Notes: generated by a model not told the origin, from the sequence alone. A DNA stretch of 64,000 bases from Bradyrhizobium sp. CB2312 (GCF_029714425.1 NZ_CP121668.1:7275501-7339500); one strand, 5' to 3'; positions 17,516-26,721 are shown, counted from the first letter of the stretch. Program-made: numbers and translations.

Positions 17516-18841
17516 GTGGCCAACCAGAATATCTCGCGCCGCACGCTGTTGACGGGCACCGCCGCGGCTGGCGCGCTCAGCCTGACCGGACTCCCGGCGC
17601 GCGCCGAGGTCAACTGGAAGAAGTATGCCGGGACCAAGCTGGAGGTGATCCTCGCCAAGGGTCCGCGCGGCGACAACCTGCAAAAAAACATCAAGGAGTT
17701 CACCGAGCTCACCGGCATCCAGGTGGATTCCGAACAGATCCCCGAGCAGCAGCAGCGGCAGAAGGTCGTGATCGAGCTGACCTCGGGCCGGCCGAGCTTC
17801 GACGTCGTCCATCTCAGCTATCACGTCCAGAAGCGGCAGTTCGAGAAAGCCGGCTGGCTCACCGACATGACGCCCTTCATGAAGGATCCGACGCTGACGA
17901 CGCCCGATCTCGTCGAGAGCGATTTCTCGGCCGCCGGCCTGCAATACGCCAAGAACGACAAGGGCCAGATGCTGTCGCTGCCCTGGTCGGTCGATTACTT
18001 CATCCTCTACTACAACAAGGAGCTGTTCCAGAAGAAGGGCGTCGCCGTCCCCAAGACCCTCGACGAGATGGTCGCGGCGGCCGAAAAACTGACCGACACC
18101 AAGGAAGGCACCTACGGCTTCGTCGGACGGGGCCTGCGCAACGCCAACATGACATTGTGGACCAACTTCTTCCTCAACTATGGCGGCGAATTCCTCGACG
18201 CCAAGGGCAACATCCTGACCGACGGCCCGGAAGCGATCGCGGCGACGAAGCTCTATCAGACGCTGCTGACCAAGGTCGCCCCACCCGGTGTCGCCGGCTT
18301 CAACTGGATGGAGTCGATGGCCTCGTTCACGCAAGGACGTTCGGCGATGTGGATCGATGGCGTCGGCTGGGCGCCGCCGCTGGAGGACCCCGCCGCCTCG
18401 CGCGTCGTCGGCAAGGTCGGCTACACCGTCGTGCCGGCCGGACCGAAGGGGCAATATTCGGCCACCTATGGCGACGGCATCGGCATTGCCGCGGCGAGCA
18501 AGAACAAGGAAGCTGCCTATCTGCTCTGCCAATGGGTGGTCTCGAAGAAGCAGGGCGCACGGCTGTTGCAGGCCGGCGGCGGCGTGCCGTTCCGTAACTC
18601 GATCCTGAACGACACCGAGGTCCAGAGCGGCGTGAAGATGCCCAAGGAATGGCTGCAATCGGTGATCGATTCCGCCAAGATCAGCAAGCTCGGCCTGCCC
18701 GTCGTGATTCCGGTCGCCGAGTTCCGCGATCTCGTCGGCGCGGCGCTCACCTCGACACTCTCCGGAGCCGATCCCGCAGCCGAGTTGAAGAAGGCTCACG
18801 ATCAGTTCCGGCCGATCCTGGAGCGCAGCGAAAAGGCGTGA
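17516..18841 (+). CDS. ABC transporter extracellular solute-binding protein (carbohydrate type)
   Basis: 441 aa from a GTG at 17516 with an excellent GGGAGG ribosome binding site; upstream ATGs at 17459 and 17492 lack this. The leader SRRTLLTGTAAAGALSLTG is Tat-like and is cut near ARAEV. The mature part has family-1 binding-protein features such as LPWSVDYFILYYNKELFQKK and SMASFTQGRSAMWIDGVGWA. It captures a sugar or polyol in the periplasm for the two permeases that follow. The substrate cannot be named from sequence. Confidence 0.9.
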   Translation: MANQNISRRTLLTGTAAAGALSLTGLPARAEVNWKKYAGTKLEVILAKGPRGDNLQKNIKEFTELTGIQVDSEQIPEQQQRQKVVIELTSGRPSFDVVHLSYHVQKRQFEKAGWLTDMTPFMKDPTLTTPDLVESDFSAAGLQYAKNDKGQMLSLPWSVDYFILYYNKELFQKKGVAVPKTLDEMVAAAEKLTDTKEGTYGFVGRGLRNANMTLWTNFFLNYGGEFLDAKGNILTDGPEAIAATKLYQTLLTKVAPPGVAGFNWMESMASFTQGRSAMWIDGVGWAPPLEDPAASRVVGKVGYTVVPAGPKGQYSATYGDGIGIAAASKNKEAAYLLCQWVVSKKQGARLLQAGGGVPFRNSILNDTEVQSGVKMPKEWLQSVIDSAKISKLGLPVVIPVAEFRDLVGAALTSTLSGADPAAELKKAHDQFRPILERSEKA

Positions 18842-19776
18842 GCGCGTTGACACAATCGACTCCGGCCGCGGCACGGTCCGATGCCGCGCCGGAGAAGGAG
18901 CTGCGGCCGCCGTCCTACTGGCCGTTCGTGGTGCCGGCACTGGTCGTCGTGCTCGCCATCATCATCTTCCCGTGGGTCTTCACCATCTGGATGAGCCTGA
19001 ACGAGTGGAAGGTCGGCTCGCCCACCACCTTCGTCGGGTTCTCCAACTATCTGCGGCTCACGAACGATCCGCGTTTTCTCGAGGCGGTCGGTCACACGCT
19101 GGTCTACACCGTGCTGTCGGTGGCGCTGCCGCTGACCCTCGGCACGCTCTCGGCCGTGGTGTTTCACCAGAACTTCGCCGGTCGCGGATTTTTGCGCGGC
19201 GTCTTCATCATGCCGATGATGGCGACGCCGGTGGCGATCGCGCTGGTGTGGACCATGATGTTCCACCCGCAGCTCGGCGTGCTGAACTACCTGTTGTCGC
19301 TGGTCGGCATCCCCGCGCAGCTCTGGGTCTTCCACCCCGCAACCGTGATTCCCTCGCTGGTCCTGGTCGAGACCTGGCAATGGACGCCGCTGGTGATGCT
19401 GATCGTGCTCGGCGGCCTCGCCGCAATCCCGACCGAGCCTTACGAGAGCGCGCAGATCGACGGCGCCAGCTTCTGGCAGGTGTTCCGCTTCATCACGCTG
19501 CCACTGATCATGCCGTTCCTGTTCATCGCCGGCATGATCCGCATGATCGACGCGGTGAAGAGTTTCGACATCATCTTCGCGATCACGCAGGGCGGACCGG
19601 GCTCGGCGTCGGAGACCATCAACATCTATCTCTACAGCGTCGCCTTCACCTATTACGACCTCGGCTACGGCTCGGCGATCGCGGTCGTGTTCTTCCTGCT
19701 GATTGTCCTGCTCGCGGCGGTGATGCTCTACGCCCGCCAGCGCATGCTGTGGACCGAAATCGCGAGCGGCGCATGA
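18838..19776 (+). CDS. ABC transporter permease, sugar type (MalF-like)
   Basis: 312 aa from a GTG that overlaps the stop of the binding-protein gene (GTGA); a TTG at 18847 is an alternative. It has about six membrane helices and the ATPase-contact loop EPYESAQIDGASFWQVFRFI, which is the EAA motif. Other typical parts are WTMMFHPQLGVLNYLL and FAITQGGPGSASET. It pairs with the next permease to form the membrane channel. Confidence 0.9.
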   Translation: MSALTQSTPAAARSDAAPEKELRPPSYWPFVVPALVVVLAIIIFPWVFTIWMSLNEWKVGSPTTFVGFSNYLRLTNDPRFLEAVGHTLVYTVLSVALPLTLGTLSAVVFHQNFAGRGFLRGVFIMPMMATPVAIALVWTMMFHPQLGVLNYLLSLVGIPAQLWVFHPATVIPSLVLVETWQWTPLVMLIVLGGLAAIPTEPYESAQIDGASFWQVFRFITLPLIMPFLFIAGMIRMIDAVKSFDIIFAITQGGPGSASETINIYLYSVAFTYYDLGYGSAIAVVFFLLIVLLAAVMLYARQRMLWTEIASGA

Positions 19777-20597
19777 CACCCCGTCAGATCATCGGCAAAA
19801 TCGGCCTGTGGCTCTCTGTCTTCGTCATCGTCTCGCCGGCGATCCTGTTCTTCCTCTGGATGATCTCGCTGTCGCTCAAGTTCGAGGTCGACAATGCCGC
19901 CTACCCGCCGGTGTTCTTTCCGGATCGCATCGCCTGGAAGAACTATGCCGACGTGCTCGCTTCCAACCGCTTCCTGACCTACTTCATGAACAGCCTGATC
20001 GTCACCGGCAGCTCGACCGTGCTGGCGCTGCTCGTCGGTGTACCCGCCGGCTACGGCATTGCGCGCATGGCCGCGCATAAATCCGCGGTCGTGATCCTGA
20101 TCGCCCGCATCACGCCGGGCCTGTCCTATCTGATCCCGCTGTTCCTGCTGTTCCAGTGGCTCGGTCTGCTCGGCACGCTAGTACCGCAGATCATCATCCA
20201 TCTCGTCGTGACCGTGCCGATCGTGATCTGGATCATGATCGGCTATTTCGAGACGACTCCGATGGAGTTGGAAGAAGCGGCCCTCATCGATGGTGCCGGC
20301 CGCTGGCAGGTGTTCCGCCACGTCGCGCTGCCGATCGCCAAGCCCGGAATCGCGGTCGCCTTCATTCTCGCGGTGATCTTCTCCTGGAACAATTTTGTGT
20401 TCGGCATCGTGCTGGCCGGGCGCGAGACACGCACCCTGCCGGTCGCGGTCTACAACATGATCTCGTTCGACCAGCTGAGCTGGGGCCCACTGGCCGCCGC
20501 CGCGCTGATCGTCACCTTCCCGGTGCTGCTGCTGACGGTGCTGGCGCAGCGGCAGATCGTCGCCGGGCTGACGGCGGGGGCCGTCAAGGGCGGGTGA
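19773..20597 (+). CDS. ABC transporter permease, sugar type (MalG-like)
   Basis: 274 aa, overlapping the preceding permease by four bases (ATGA). The EAA loop is PMELEEAALIDGAGRWQVFR, followed by VALPIAKPGIAVAFIL, as in MalG-like subunits. It has about six membrane helices. No ATP-binding subunit follows: the next gene is on the other strand, and none of the window's genes is an ABC ATPase. The importer therefore must borrow an ATPase encoded elsewhere, as is known for MsmK/UgpC-type shared ATPases. Confidence 0.9.
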   Translation: MTPRQIIGKIGLWLSVFVIVSPAILFFLWMISLSLKFEVDNAAYPPVFFPDRIAWKNYADVLASNRFLTYFMNSLIVTGSSTVLALLVGVPAGYGIARMAAHKSAVVILIARITPGLSYLIPLFLLFQWLGLLGTLVPQIIIHLVVTVPIVIWIMIGYFETTPMELEEAALIDGAGRWQVFRHVALPIAKPGIAVAFILAVIFSWNNFVFGIVLAGRETRTLPVAVYNMISFDQLSWGPLAAAALIVTFPVLLLTVLAQRQIVAGLTAGAVKGG

Positions 20598-20622
20598 TCG
20601 CCCGCCCTCACGGCAGTTCGGA

Positions 20623-21174
20623 CTACCGCTTTGAGGCATCTGCCTGCGGCGGGACGGGTTGAGCCGCGGCGGGCGTGGCGACCGAAAGTCCATAGAGCCT
20701 CCAACTGCCGCCGACGTTCTGAAACAGCAAATCGAAATCGATCTGCAATGGTCTCGTCGGAATATTGCCGCTCAGCCGCAGCATGCCGTTGGCATTGACG
20801 CTGGGCGGCACCGACAATCGCGGCGCGAGAAGCGCCGCTCCAAACAGGTCGAACTTGCGCGACCGCAGGTCGGAGAAGGCGAGCGCGAGGTCGGCCGCAC
20901 TGTTTCTGGCCTGGAATTCAGGCGCGGCAAGGTCGCGCAACACCGAATAGTTGCCCGAGCGATTGGCATCATTCAACGTCAGGAGCGAGGAGCGGATGAG
21001 ATAGAGCGCCTGCTCGATGGCGACCTGAGGCCCGCCCTGCTTTGTCGGTGCTGTGGCTGGCTGAACCGCCCAACGATCCGCGAAGCCGGAAGGCGATGGC
21101 TGCGTCTCCGCTCGCACGGGCGCGCAAGCCGCGACGAAGAGAAGGCACGCGGCCAATCGTGAGGATACGATCAT
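20623..21174 (-). CDS. Secreted protein of unknown function, linked to the adhesin gene
   Basis: 183 aa from the ATG at 21174, which overlaps the 3' end of the adhesin unit. The leader MIVSSRLAACLLFVAACAPV is a signal peptide, with a Cys that could also be a lipobox. The mature part contains YLIRSSLLTLNDANRSGNYS and a segment FDLLFQNVGGSWRLYGLSVA that resembles NTF2-like or DUF4864-type domains. It is transcribed directly after the adhesin, so it may help it fold, export or stay anchored. The family is not firmly recognised. Confidence 0.75.
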   Translation of the reverse strand: MIVSSRLAACLLFVAACAPVRAETQPSPSGFADRWAVQPATAPTKQGGPQVAIEQALYLIRSSLLTLNDANRSGNYSVLRDLAAPEFQARNSAADLALAFSDLRSRKFDLFGAALLAPRLSVPPSVNANGMLRLSGNIPTRPLQIDFDLLFQNVGGSWRLYGLSVATPAAAQPVPPQADASKR

Positions 21175-21178
21175 GCGC

Positions 21179-22798
21179 TCACCAGCCCATGCGCAGGCCG
21201 ACGCGCCCGCCGGCGACTTTCTCGTCCGGCCCGTAGCCGATACCGCCGTTGAACTGCATGTTCCCGTTGAGGCGTAGTGCCGCGTTGAACGCGAGACCGT
21301 TGGCGCGCTCAAACGTGCCGTAGTTCATCGTCATGGCAAAGCTCTCGTTCGGCAGCAGCGTCGGTACACCGGCCATGGCAAAGGCCATGGCGACGCCGCT
21401 GGTCGCCTTGTTGGTGCGGCTATTGAGGTCGTCGAGCCGCCCGTTGATGGTGGCGAGCTGGCCGTTGATGGCGCCGAGATCGGCCGTCGAGGCTATGCCT
21501 AGGGCGCCGAGGGTGGTCGTTGCGAGATTGCCGGCACCGTCGGCCGTCACGAGCTGTGTCGCGCCGCTTTGCGCGGCCTTGCTTGCGGACGAGGTGATGC
21601 CGGCCATGGTGTAGGTATTGCTTGCCGTGCCGAACGTCTGCTGGTTGGCGCGCGTCACCGTGGCGCCGTTGCCGAAGGCGGACGAGTTGGCGAAACCGGC
21701 GCTGGTGTTGTTACCGACGGCGACGGCGTTGGCGCCGGCAACCGACACGGTGTTGCCGATCGCAATGGCGCCCGATCCGGTGACCGTCGCCGTGTTCGCC
21801 ATCACCAGCGCATTGGGCGCATTGACGGCGTTGCCGGAGCCGAACACAGAGGAGCCGGCAGCGCTCGCAGTGCCGGCCACGGCATTGTTGGAGCCGACCA
21901 CGTTGACGCTGTCGCCCCTGCCGGTCTGGTTGGTGCCGTTGATCGTGTTGTTGTCGCCCAGCACGAAGCTGCCATTGCCGTTCAGAATATTCGGATCACC
22001 GATAGCGTAGCTGCCATTGCCGCGGACGGTCTGCCCGGTGCCGAACGCGCCGCTGTTGTTGCCGGTGACGCTGTTGCTGGCGCCAACCGCGGTGCTGTTG
22101 GCTCCATTCACCCCGATATTGTAGCCGACCGCCGTGCCGTTCGTGCCCGCGGCATAAACGTTGGCGCTGGCACCTATCGCCAAGGCGTTGTCGGCGAGCG
22201 CCCGACTGGCGTTGCCAACCGCGGTGCTGGCAATGCCGCCTGCTGCCGCTCCATAGCCTACGGCCGTACTGGCAAAGGCGCCAGCGGCCGCCTGGTAGCC
22301 GATCGCCGTGCCGGCAAAGCCTAACGCGGAGCTCTGGTAGCCGAAAGCCGAAGCGTTGGCGCCGCTGGCCGAGCTGGAGGCGCCGGCCGCCGTGCTCCAG
22401 AAGCCGCCCGCATAGCTGTGATAGCCCAGCGCCGTGCTCATGCCGCCTGCGGCGAGGCTTCCGGCGCCAAAGGCCGAGGCCTCCGAACCGGCAGCGCTCG
22501 AAGCGCCGTATGCGGCACCCTCGGTCGTCGCGCTTGCATTGGCTCCGCAAGCGACGCTCGAAAACGAGCCTGCGGTTGCACCGGCGGCGCTGTTGCTGGC
22601 ATCGACGCAGACGAACTGCGCCCGCGCGGATGGGGCATCCAGCCAGGCGACGGCGAGCGCGATTGCCGCAGCCGCGAGATTCCCGAGCAAGGGCCGATTG
22701 CACCCGCAACGCGCGGCCGTCCTCGCGGCCAACGTCCTTCTCTCGACGATCCGGCCCTCAGCCGGCTTTAACGCAAACGCAATCCCCTGCTCGCTCAT
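21179..22798 (-). CDS. Trimeric autotransporter adhesin (YadA-like)
   Basis: 539 aa. An extended N-terminus leads to a hydrophobic segment (LGNLAAAAIALAVAWLDA) and a signal cleavage region near SARAQ. The passenger is built of many degenerate 14-residue head repeats of the Hep/Hag type (for example STAVGYGAAAGGIASTAVGN). A short coiled coil (INGQLATINGRLDDLNSR) leads to the C-terminal YadA anchor of about 90 residues (TSGVAMAFAMAGVPTLLPNE), ending in Gly-Trp. It should trimerise in the outer membrane and display a head for attachment. The passenger is short and has little stalk. The next gene downstream encodes a secreted partner. Confidence 0.9.
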   Translation of the reverse strand: MSEQGIAFALKPAEGRIVERRTLAARTAARCGCNRPLLGNLAAAAIALAVAWLDAPSARAQFVCVDASNSAAGATAGSFSSVACGANASATTEGAAYGASSAAGSEASAFGAGSLAAGGMSTALGYHSYAGGFWSTAAGASSSASGANASAFGYQSSALGFAGTAIGYQAAAGAFASTAVGYGAAAGGIASTAVGNASRALADNALAIGASANVYAAGTNGTAVGYNIGVNGANSTAVGASNSVTGNNSGAFGTGQTVRGNGSYAIGDPNILNGNGSFVLGDNNTINGTNQTGRGDSVNVVGSNNAVAGTASAAGSSVFGSGNAVNAPNALVMANTATVTGSGAIAIGNTVSVAGANAVAVGNNTSAGFANSSAFGNGATVTRANQQTFGTASNTYTMAGITSSASKAAQSGATQLVTADGAGNLATTTLGALGIASTADLGAINGQLATINGRLDDLNSRTNKATSGVAMAFAMAGVPTLLPNESFAMTMNYGTFERANGLAFNAALRLNGNMQFNGGIGYGPDEKVAGGRVGLRMGW

Positions 22799-22867
22799 CG
22801 CTCACCTTCACGTCATTGCAAATTGCGCGGGCCGGCAAACACACAGGTCTAGCCCGCGCGCAATAAT

Positions 22868-22879
22868 ATGAATATTCAT
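22868..22879. promoter_or_regulatory. Perfect 12-bp palindrome between divergent adhesin and AraC genes
   Basis: ATGAATATTCAT is a perfect palindrome in the 164-bp gap between the adhesin gene (minus) and the AraC gene (plus). Its AT-rich sequence stands out locally. It could be an operator for either promoter. Confidence 0.35.
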
Positions 22880-22962
22880 GTCCGAAGACTGCGGTTCGGC
22901 GGTGCGGAAACTTGCCTGTTCGTCCCAATTTGCAGACCAACTGCCCGAGGGAGCGGCCTGGC

Positions 22963-23973
22963 ATGACCAAAATTCCGTATCTGCGCTTTGACAGCGCGGA
23001 ATTGCCCGCCGGCGAGCGCCTCGACCGCTACCGCGCGATTCTCACGCATTATGAGGTGTCGCTCCCCGACGGCACCGACCACGACACGTTCCAGGTCCAC
23101 GCCGAAGCGTGGCTGCTCGGCGGCCTGGTCGCCGCATCGACCCGGATGGGGCCGGTGCGCTTCACGCGCTCCGCCGCACTGGCAAAGGCCGATGGCCGCA
23201 ACTCATTCGCGCTGCTGCTGCTCCGTCGCGGCGCCTGGAGCGGCGAGGTCGAGGGCGAGCCGATCTCCGCCGGCCCCGGCCAGGTGCTGGTTCTGGATCT
23301 GACCCGCCCCTTCGATGGCATCGCGACGACGACCGATACCATCAGCCTGGATGTCGAGCGCGATCCCATCGTCAGCGCCGCGCCCGACGGGCTCGACCTG
23401 CACGGGCTGGTCCTTGACGGCGCCGCCGGCCGGGTGCTCGCCGATCAGATGGCGCTGTTGCGGAGAAGGCTCCCGGCGATGGACGAGACCGACGCGTCCG
23501 AGGCGGTGCAGACAACGCTCGGGCTGCTGCGCGGATGTTTTGGCGTGGCTGCGCGGCCGCGCGAGCAAGGGCTTGCCCGGCGTGACATCGGCATCCTTCA
23601 TCGCGCCAGCCGTTTCATCGACCAGAATCTGGGCCATCCCAACCTCTCGGTGGCGACGATCTGCCGCGAGATCGGCGTATCACGCTCGGTGCTCTATCGC
23701 GTCTTTGAGCCGCTCGCAGGCGTCGCGGATTACATCCGCGGGCGGCGGCTCGAGGCGATCCACGTACTGCTCGACGACGCAGGCGAGGAGCGCTGGAATG
23801 CAGAGATCGCCGCTGAATTCGGCTTTGTGAGCCAGGCGCATTTCAGCCGTAGCTTCCGGCAACGCTTCGGCTATTCGCCACGCGCAGCGCGCGACGCCCG
23901 CCTGCACGATCTTGCAGCCGTGGTCGAAGCCGTCCCCGAGCTGTTTCGCGAATGGATTGGCCGGCTCGGCTGA
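22963..23973 (+). CDS. AraC-family transcriptional regulator
   Basis: 336 aa from the ATG at 22963, with a GAGGGAG ribosome binding site. The C-terminal third has two helix-turn-helix parts, LSVATICREIGVSRSVLYRV and AEIAAEFGFVSQAHFSRSFR, followed by the family ending RFGYSPRAARD. The N-terminal 200 residues fit the ligand-binding domain of the AraC_binding_2 type (RSAALAKADGRNSFALLLLR). It is divergent from the adhesin gene, which is its most likely target besides itself. Confidence 0.9.
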   Translation: MTKIPYLRFDSAELPAGERLDRYRAILTHYEVSLPDGTDHDTFQVHAEAWLLGGLVAASTRMGPVRFTRSAALAKADGRNSFALLLLRRGAWSGEVEGEPISAGPGQVLVLDLTRPFDGIATTTDTISLDVERDPIVSAAPDGLDLHGLVLDGAAGRVLADQMALLRRRLPAMDETDASEAVQTTLGLLRGCFGVAARPREQGLARRDIGILHRASRFIDQNLGHPNLSVATICREIGVSRSVLYRVFEPLAGVADYIRGRRLEAIHVLLDDAGEERWNAEIAAEFGFVSQAHFSRSFRQRFGYSPRAARDARLHDLAAVVEAVPELFREWIGRLG

Positions 23974-24050
23974 ATCGCCGGAGTAGGCAGAACCAAATGA
24001 AACGGCCGGGCAACTCCTCGCCGCCCGACCGCATTCGATGTCTCGCTTCC

Positions 24051-25703
24051 CTACTCCGCCGGCGCGGCGTGCATCTCCGGATGCGCGGCGTAGTGCTCGC
24101 TGGTGCCGAGCTTGCTGGTCGCGAACAGGCCGGCCGACACCACGGCATAGGCGAGTGCGACCGCCGGCGTCACGCCAAAGCCGCCGCCGATGCCGACGGC
24201 TTCGCCGTGCATGAAGCCGAAGTAGGTCAGGATGGCACCGACCAGCGCGAAGGCGGAGGCCTTCTCGAAATCGCGCTCGATGATGAAGACACCGATCGCA
24301 CCCAGGATGAGGCCGCCGAGGATGGAGCCGCCGCCCATCACCTCCAGGCCGTGATAGAACACGCCCTGCTGCGGCAGCGCGGCGATCGCGGCGGCCTTGA
24401 CCGCGTCGGCCTTGTCAGCGGCCATTCCGCCGACCGTCGCCGCAGCCGTCATGGTCGAGCCAAGCATGGTGTCGATCTGGAGCTTGGCCCAGGCGGCAAG
24501 ATGCGGCGTCAACGCCAGCACGATCGCGGGCGCGTGCTTGACCGGCGTGGTCTGGAACGCCTGCGCGCCGATGAGCATGCCGATATAGAGCAGGATCGGC
24601 GAGATCGCGACGACGGGCACCAGTGCCAGCAGCACCGAGATGATGCCGAACCAGGCCAGCACCACGACCATGATGCCGGTCGCAGCCGAATAGCCGATAC
24701 GGCCGCCCATCGCCTTCCAGCCGGGATGGCCGATATAGACCGCATTGATGAAAGGATTGCCCATCAGGCAGCCGATCAGGCTGACGACGCCGTCGGCGGT
24801 CAGCACGCGCGTGGTCGGATATTCGTCGCCGGCCGCTTCCGCGCTCTCGACATTGTCCATGGCCTCGACGAGGTCGTAGATGCCGAACGGAACGGCGGTG
24901 ACCAGGATGATGCCGAGGAATTCGAAGCCGGAGAAGACGTAGCCCACGGCCGGGATCGGCACCGAGAAGCCGAAGTTCGCGAAAGCGGCTCCAACACCTG
25001 CGATGCTCAATCCGCCAAGGCCGAGCCCGAACAGGTTGGAGCCCCAGGCGATGATCATGCCGGCCGCGATCGCAACCAGACCAGCGGGAATGCCGCGCCA
25101 ATATTTCACGCCGCCGAACCAGCTCACCAGGATGATGGCGAAGCAGACGAGGCCAATCTGCGGCGTCATGTACATCTCCAGCGCAGGCCGCATCGAGATG
25201 AAGGTGACGGAGACGCCGGCGAGCGTGCCGAGCAGCGCCGCGCGCGGCGTGATCTTGCGGATGAACGGCGCAATGAAGCCGCCGATCATCAGGATGAAGC
25301 TCTGGAAGAACACCCAGACGAGGCCGGCCGACCAGCCCTTGAGCGGATCACCGGTCTTCAGCGTGATCGGCAGCATGATCACGAAGGTGACGATGAACAT
25401 GTGCGGCACGCTGACGCCCGACGGAAGCGCGCAGACGTCGCTGCGGCCGGTCTTCTGCGCCAGGCGATAGGCGAGATACGCGTAATAGAAGGTGGAGAGG
25501 CACATCATCAGCCCGAGCGCCGGCAGGATGCGGCCGAACACGAGGCTATCAGGCATCTTCAGGACGAAGCGAAGCAGGCCCGTGAGCACCAGCATGTTGA
25601 CGAGGATGTTGGTGCCGAAGCCGAAAAACGCGTTCCAGTCGCCGGATGTCCATAGTGCCGGCTTGAACTCAGACTTGCCGGCCGTCCCCGTCAATGTGCT
25701 CAT
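24051..25703 (-). CDS. NCS2-like (xanthine/uracil superfamily) permease
   Basis: 550 aa, about 12 to 14 membrane helices. Features include an early DWNAFFGFGTNILVNMLVL, VCALPSGVSVPHMFIVTFV, and GIYDLVEAMDNVESAEAAGD, which resemble the AzgA/xanthine-permease branch. It is translated ten bases after an isochorismatase-fold hydrolase, so the two probably import and hydrolyse one nitrogen compound. Purine, ureide or biuret-like substrates are possible. The C-terminal tail is cytoplasmic and His/Ala-rich. Confidence 0.82.
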   Translation of the reverse strand: MSTLTGTAGKSEFKPALWTSGDWNAFFGFGTNILVNMLVLTGLLRFVLKMPDSLVFGRILPALGLMMCLSTFYYAYLAYRLAQKTGRSDVCALPSGVSVPHMFIVTFVIMLPITLKTGDPLKGWSAGLVWVFFQSFILMIGGFIAPFIRKITPRAALLGTLAGVSVTFISMRPALEMYMTPQIGLVCFAIILVSWFGGVKYWRGIPAGLVAIAAGMIIAWGSNLFGLGLGGLSIAGVGAAFANFGFSVPIPAVGYVFSGFEFLGIILVTAVPFGIYDLVEAMDNVESAEAAGDEYPTTRVLTADGVVSLIGCLMGNPFINAVYIGHPGWKAMGGRIGYSAATGIMVVVLAWFGIISVLLALVPVVAISPILLYIGMLIGAQAFQTTPVKHAPAIVLALTPHLAAWAKLQIDTMLGSTMTAAATVGGMAADKADAVKAAAIAALPQQGVFYHGLEVMGGGSILGGLILGAIGVFIIERDFEKASAFALVGAILTYFGFMHGEAVGIGGGFGVTPAVALAYAVVSAGLFATSKLGTSEHYAAHPEMHAAPAE

Positions 25704-25713
25704 GATAATACCC

Positions 25714-26412
25714 CTATGTGGTCGAAACCTTCATTGCCTCCAGGACTGCGCCCGAGTCCGCGACCCAGCCGAAGATGCCGCCTTGGGCCTTGATCATCCT
25801 CAGGCCCATCTCGTGAAACTCGGGGAAGTAGGACGCGCAGCCGTCGGAGATGACGACGCAGCGATAGCCGCGGTCATTGGCCTCGCGCACGGTGGTGTTG
25901 ACGCACACTTCGGTGGTGACGCCGCACACCAGCAAGTTCTCGATGCCGTATTTCTCCAGAACGTCGGTGAGCTCGGTGGCGTAGAACGCGCCCTTGCCGG
26001 GCTTGTCGATCACGACCTCGCTGTCGAGCGGATAGAGTTCCGGGATGATGTCGTGGCCGGCTTCGCCGCGAATGAGGATGCGGCCCATCGGGCCGGGATC
26101 GCCGATGCGCAAGGACGGCGCGCCGCGCTCAACCTTTGCCGGCGGCGCGTCGGACAGATCGGGCAGATGGCCCTCGCGGGTGTGGATCACCAGCATGCCG
26201 GTGTCGCGCGCAGCTTTCAGCAGCGCGCCGATCGGCTTCACCGCGCGCGCAAGCTGGCTGACGTCATTGCCGAGCGTCTCGCCAAAGCCGCCGGGCTCCA
26301 TGAAGTCACGCTGCATGTCGATGATGACGAGCGCCGTACTCGACCAGTCGAGCTTGATCGGCTCGGGCTCGGCGCTGATGACGCCCAGTGTCGGCTTGGG
26401 TGAGTTCAACAT
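25714..26412 (-). CDS. Isochorismatase-fold cysteine hydrolase (biuret/ureidoacrylate amidohydrolase-like)
   Basis: 232 aa. The catalytic triad of this fold is visible: Asp in [10 protein letters not shown], Lys in [15 protein letters not shown] and Cys in [17 protein letters not shown]. The segment [17 protein letters not shown] resembles biuret hydrolases and their relatives, which cut a C-N amide bond. It is the first gene of a pair with the permease downstream. A hairpin-forming repeat and a palindrome lie just upstream (26426-26475) and may control it. The exact substrate is not proven. Confidence 0.85.
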   Translation of the reverse strand: MLNSPKPTLGVISAEPEPIKLDWSSTALVIIDMQRDFMEPGGFGETLGNDVSQLARAVKPIGALLKAARDTGMLVIHTREGHLPDLSDAPPAKVERGAPSLRIGDPGPMGRILIRGEAGHDIIPELYPLDSEVVIDKPGKGAFYATELTDVLEKYGIENLLVCGVTTEVCVNTTVREANDRGYRCVVISDGCASYFPEFHEMGLRMIKAQGGIFGWVADSGAVLEAMKVSTT

Positions 26413-26425
26413 GACGCCCCTCGCG

Positions 26426-26449
26426 AGAACTCTCTTTACGGAGAGTTCT
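26426..26449 (-). promoter_or_regulatory. Inverted repeat upstream of the hydrolase-permease operon
   Basis: AGAACTCTC and GAGAGTTCT are perfect 9-bp arms around a 6-base centre, 14 bases ahead of the hydrolase start codon. It could be an operator or a leader hairpin. Confidence 0.45.
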
Positions 26450-26463
26450 GCAAGCGCCGTGCC

Positions 26464-26475
26464 ATTGTGTACAAT
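26464..26475 (-). promoter_or_regulatory. ATTGT-N2-ACAAT palindrome, possible GntR-type operator
   Basis: The sequence ATTGTGTACAAT lies about 50 bases upstream of the hydrolase start. It resembles TTGT-x-ACAA sites bound by GntR-family regulators of the FadR group. No GntR gene is next to it, so the assignment is tentative. Confidence 0.35.
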
Positions 26476-26617
26476 TGCGGTAGGACGTGAGCCGCGAGCG
26501 AATTCGTTGTGCGGTCAGAAGGTTACGTCAGAGATCGACGTCTGCTTATTCCCTGTGCGACGGCTTTGCGACGTGCATTTGCTTAAGAGATGGGCGGCGC
26601 ACGACGCACTCTCCGCC

Positions 26618-26721
26618 GTCATTTCGGGGCGACGCGTCAGCGTCGAGCCCGGAATCCATCGGGCCGCAGTACGCGAGGTGAAATGGATTCCGGGTTCGCG
26701 CTACGCGCGCCCCGGAATGAC
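26618..26721. repeat. Long intergenic palindrome (CCCCGGAATGAC family)
   Basis: The outer arms GTCATTTCGGGGCG and CGCCCCGGAATGAC, and inner arms around GGAATCCAT / ATGGATTCC, form a long imperfect stem. This is the genome-wide REP type found in Bradyrhizobium-like chromosomes. The rest of the 338-bp gap (26413-26750) holds no gene. Confidence 0.8.

Noticed and set aside
21700-22700. Repeated 40-base units suggestive of a CRISPR array
   Set aside because: They are the coding repeats of the adhesin head domain, in frame and degenerate at third positions.
23952-25655. 567-residue plus-strand frame opposite the NCS2-like permease
   Set aside because: It consists of charged repeats without hydrophobic cores and is antisense to a clear membrane protein.
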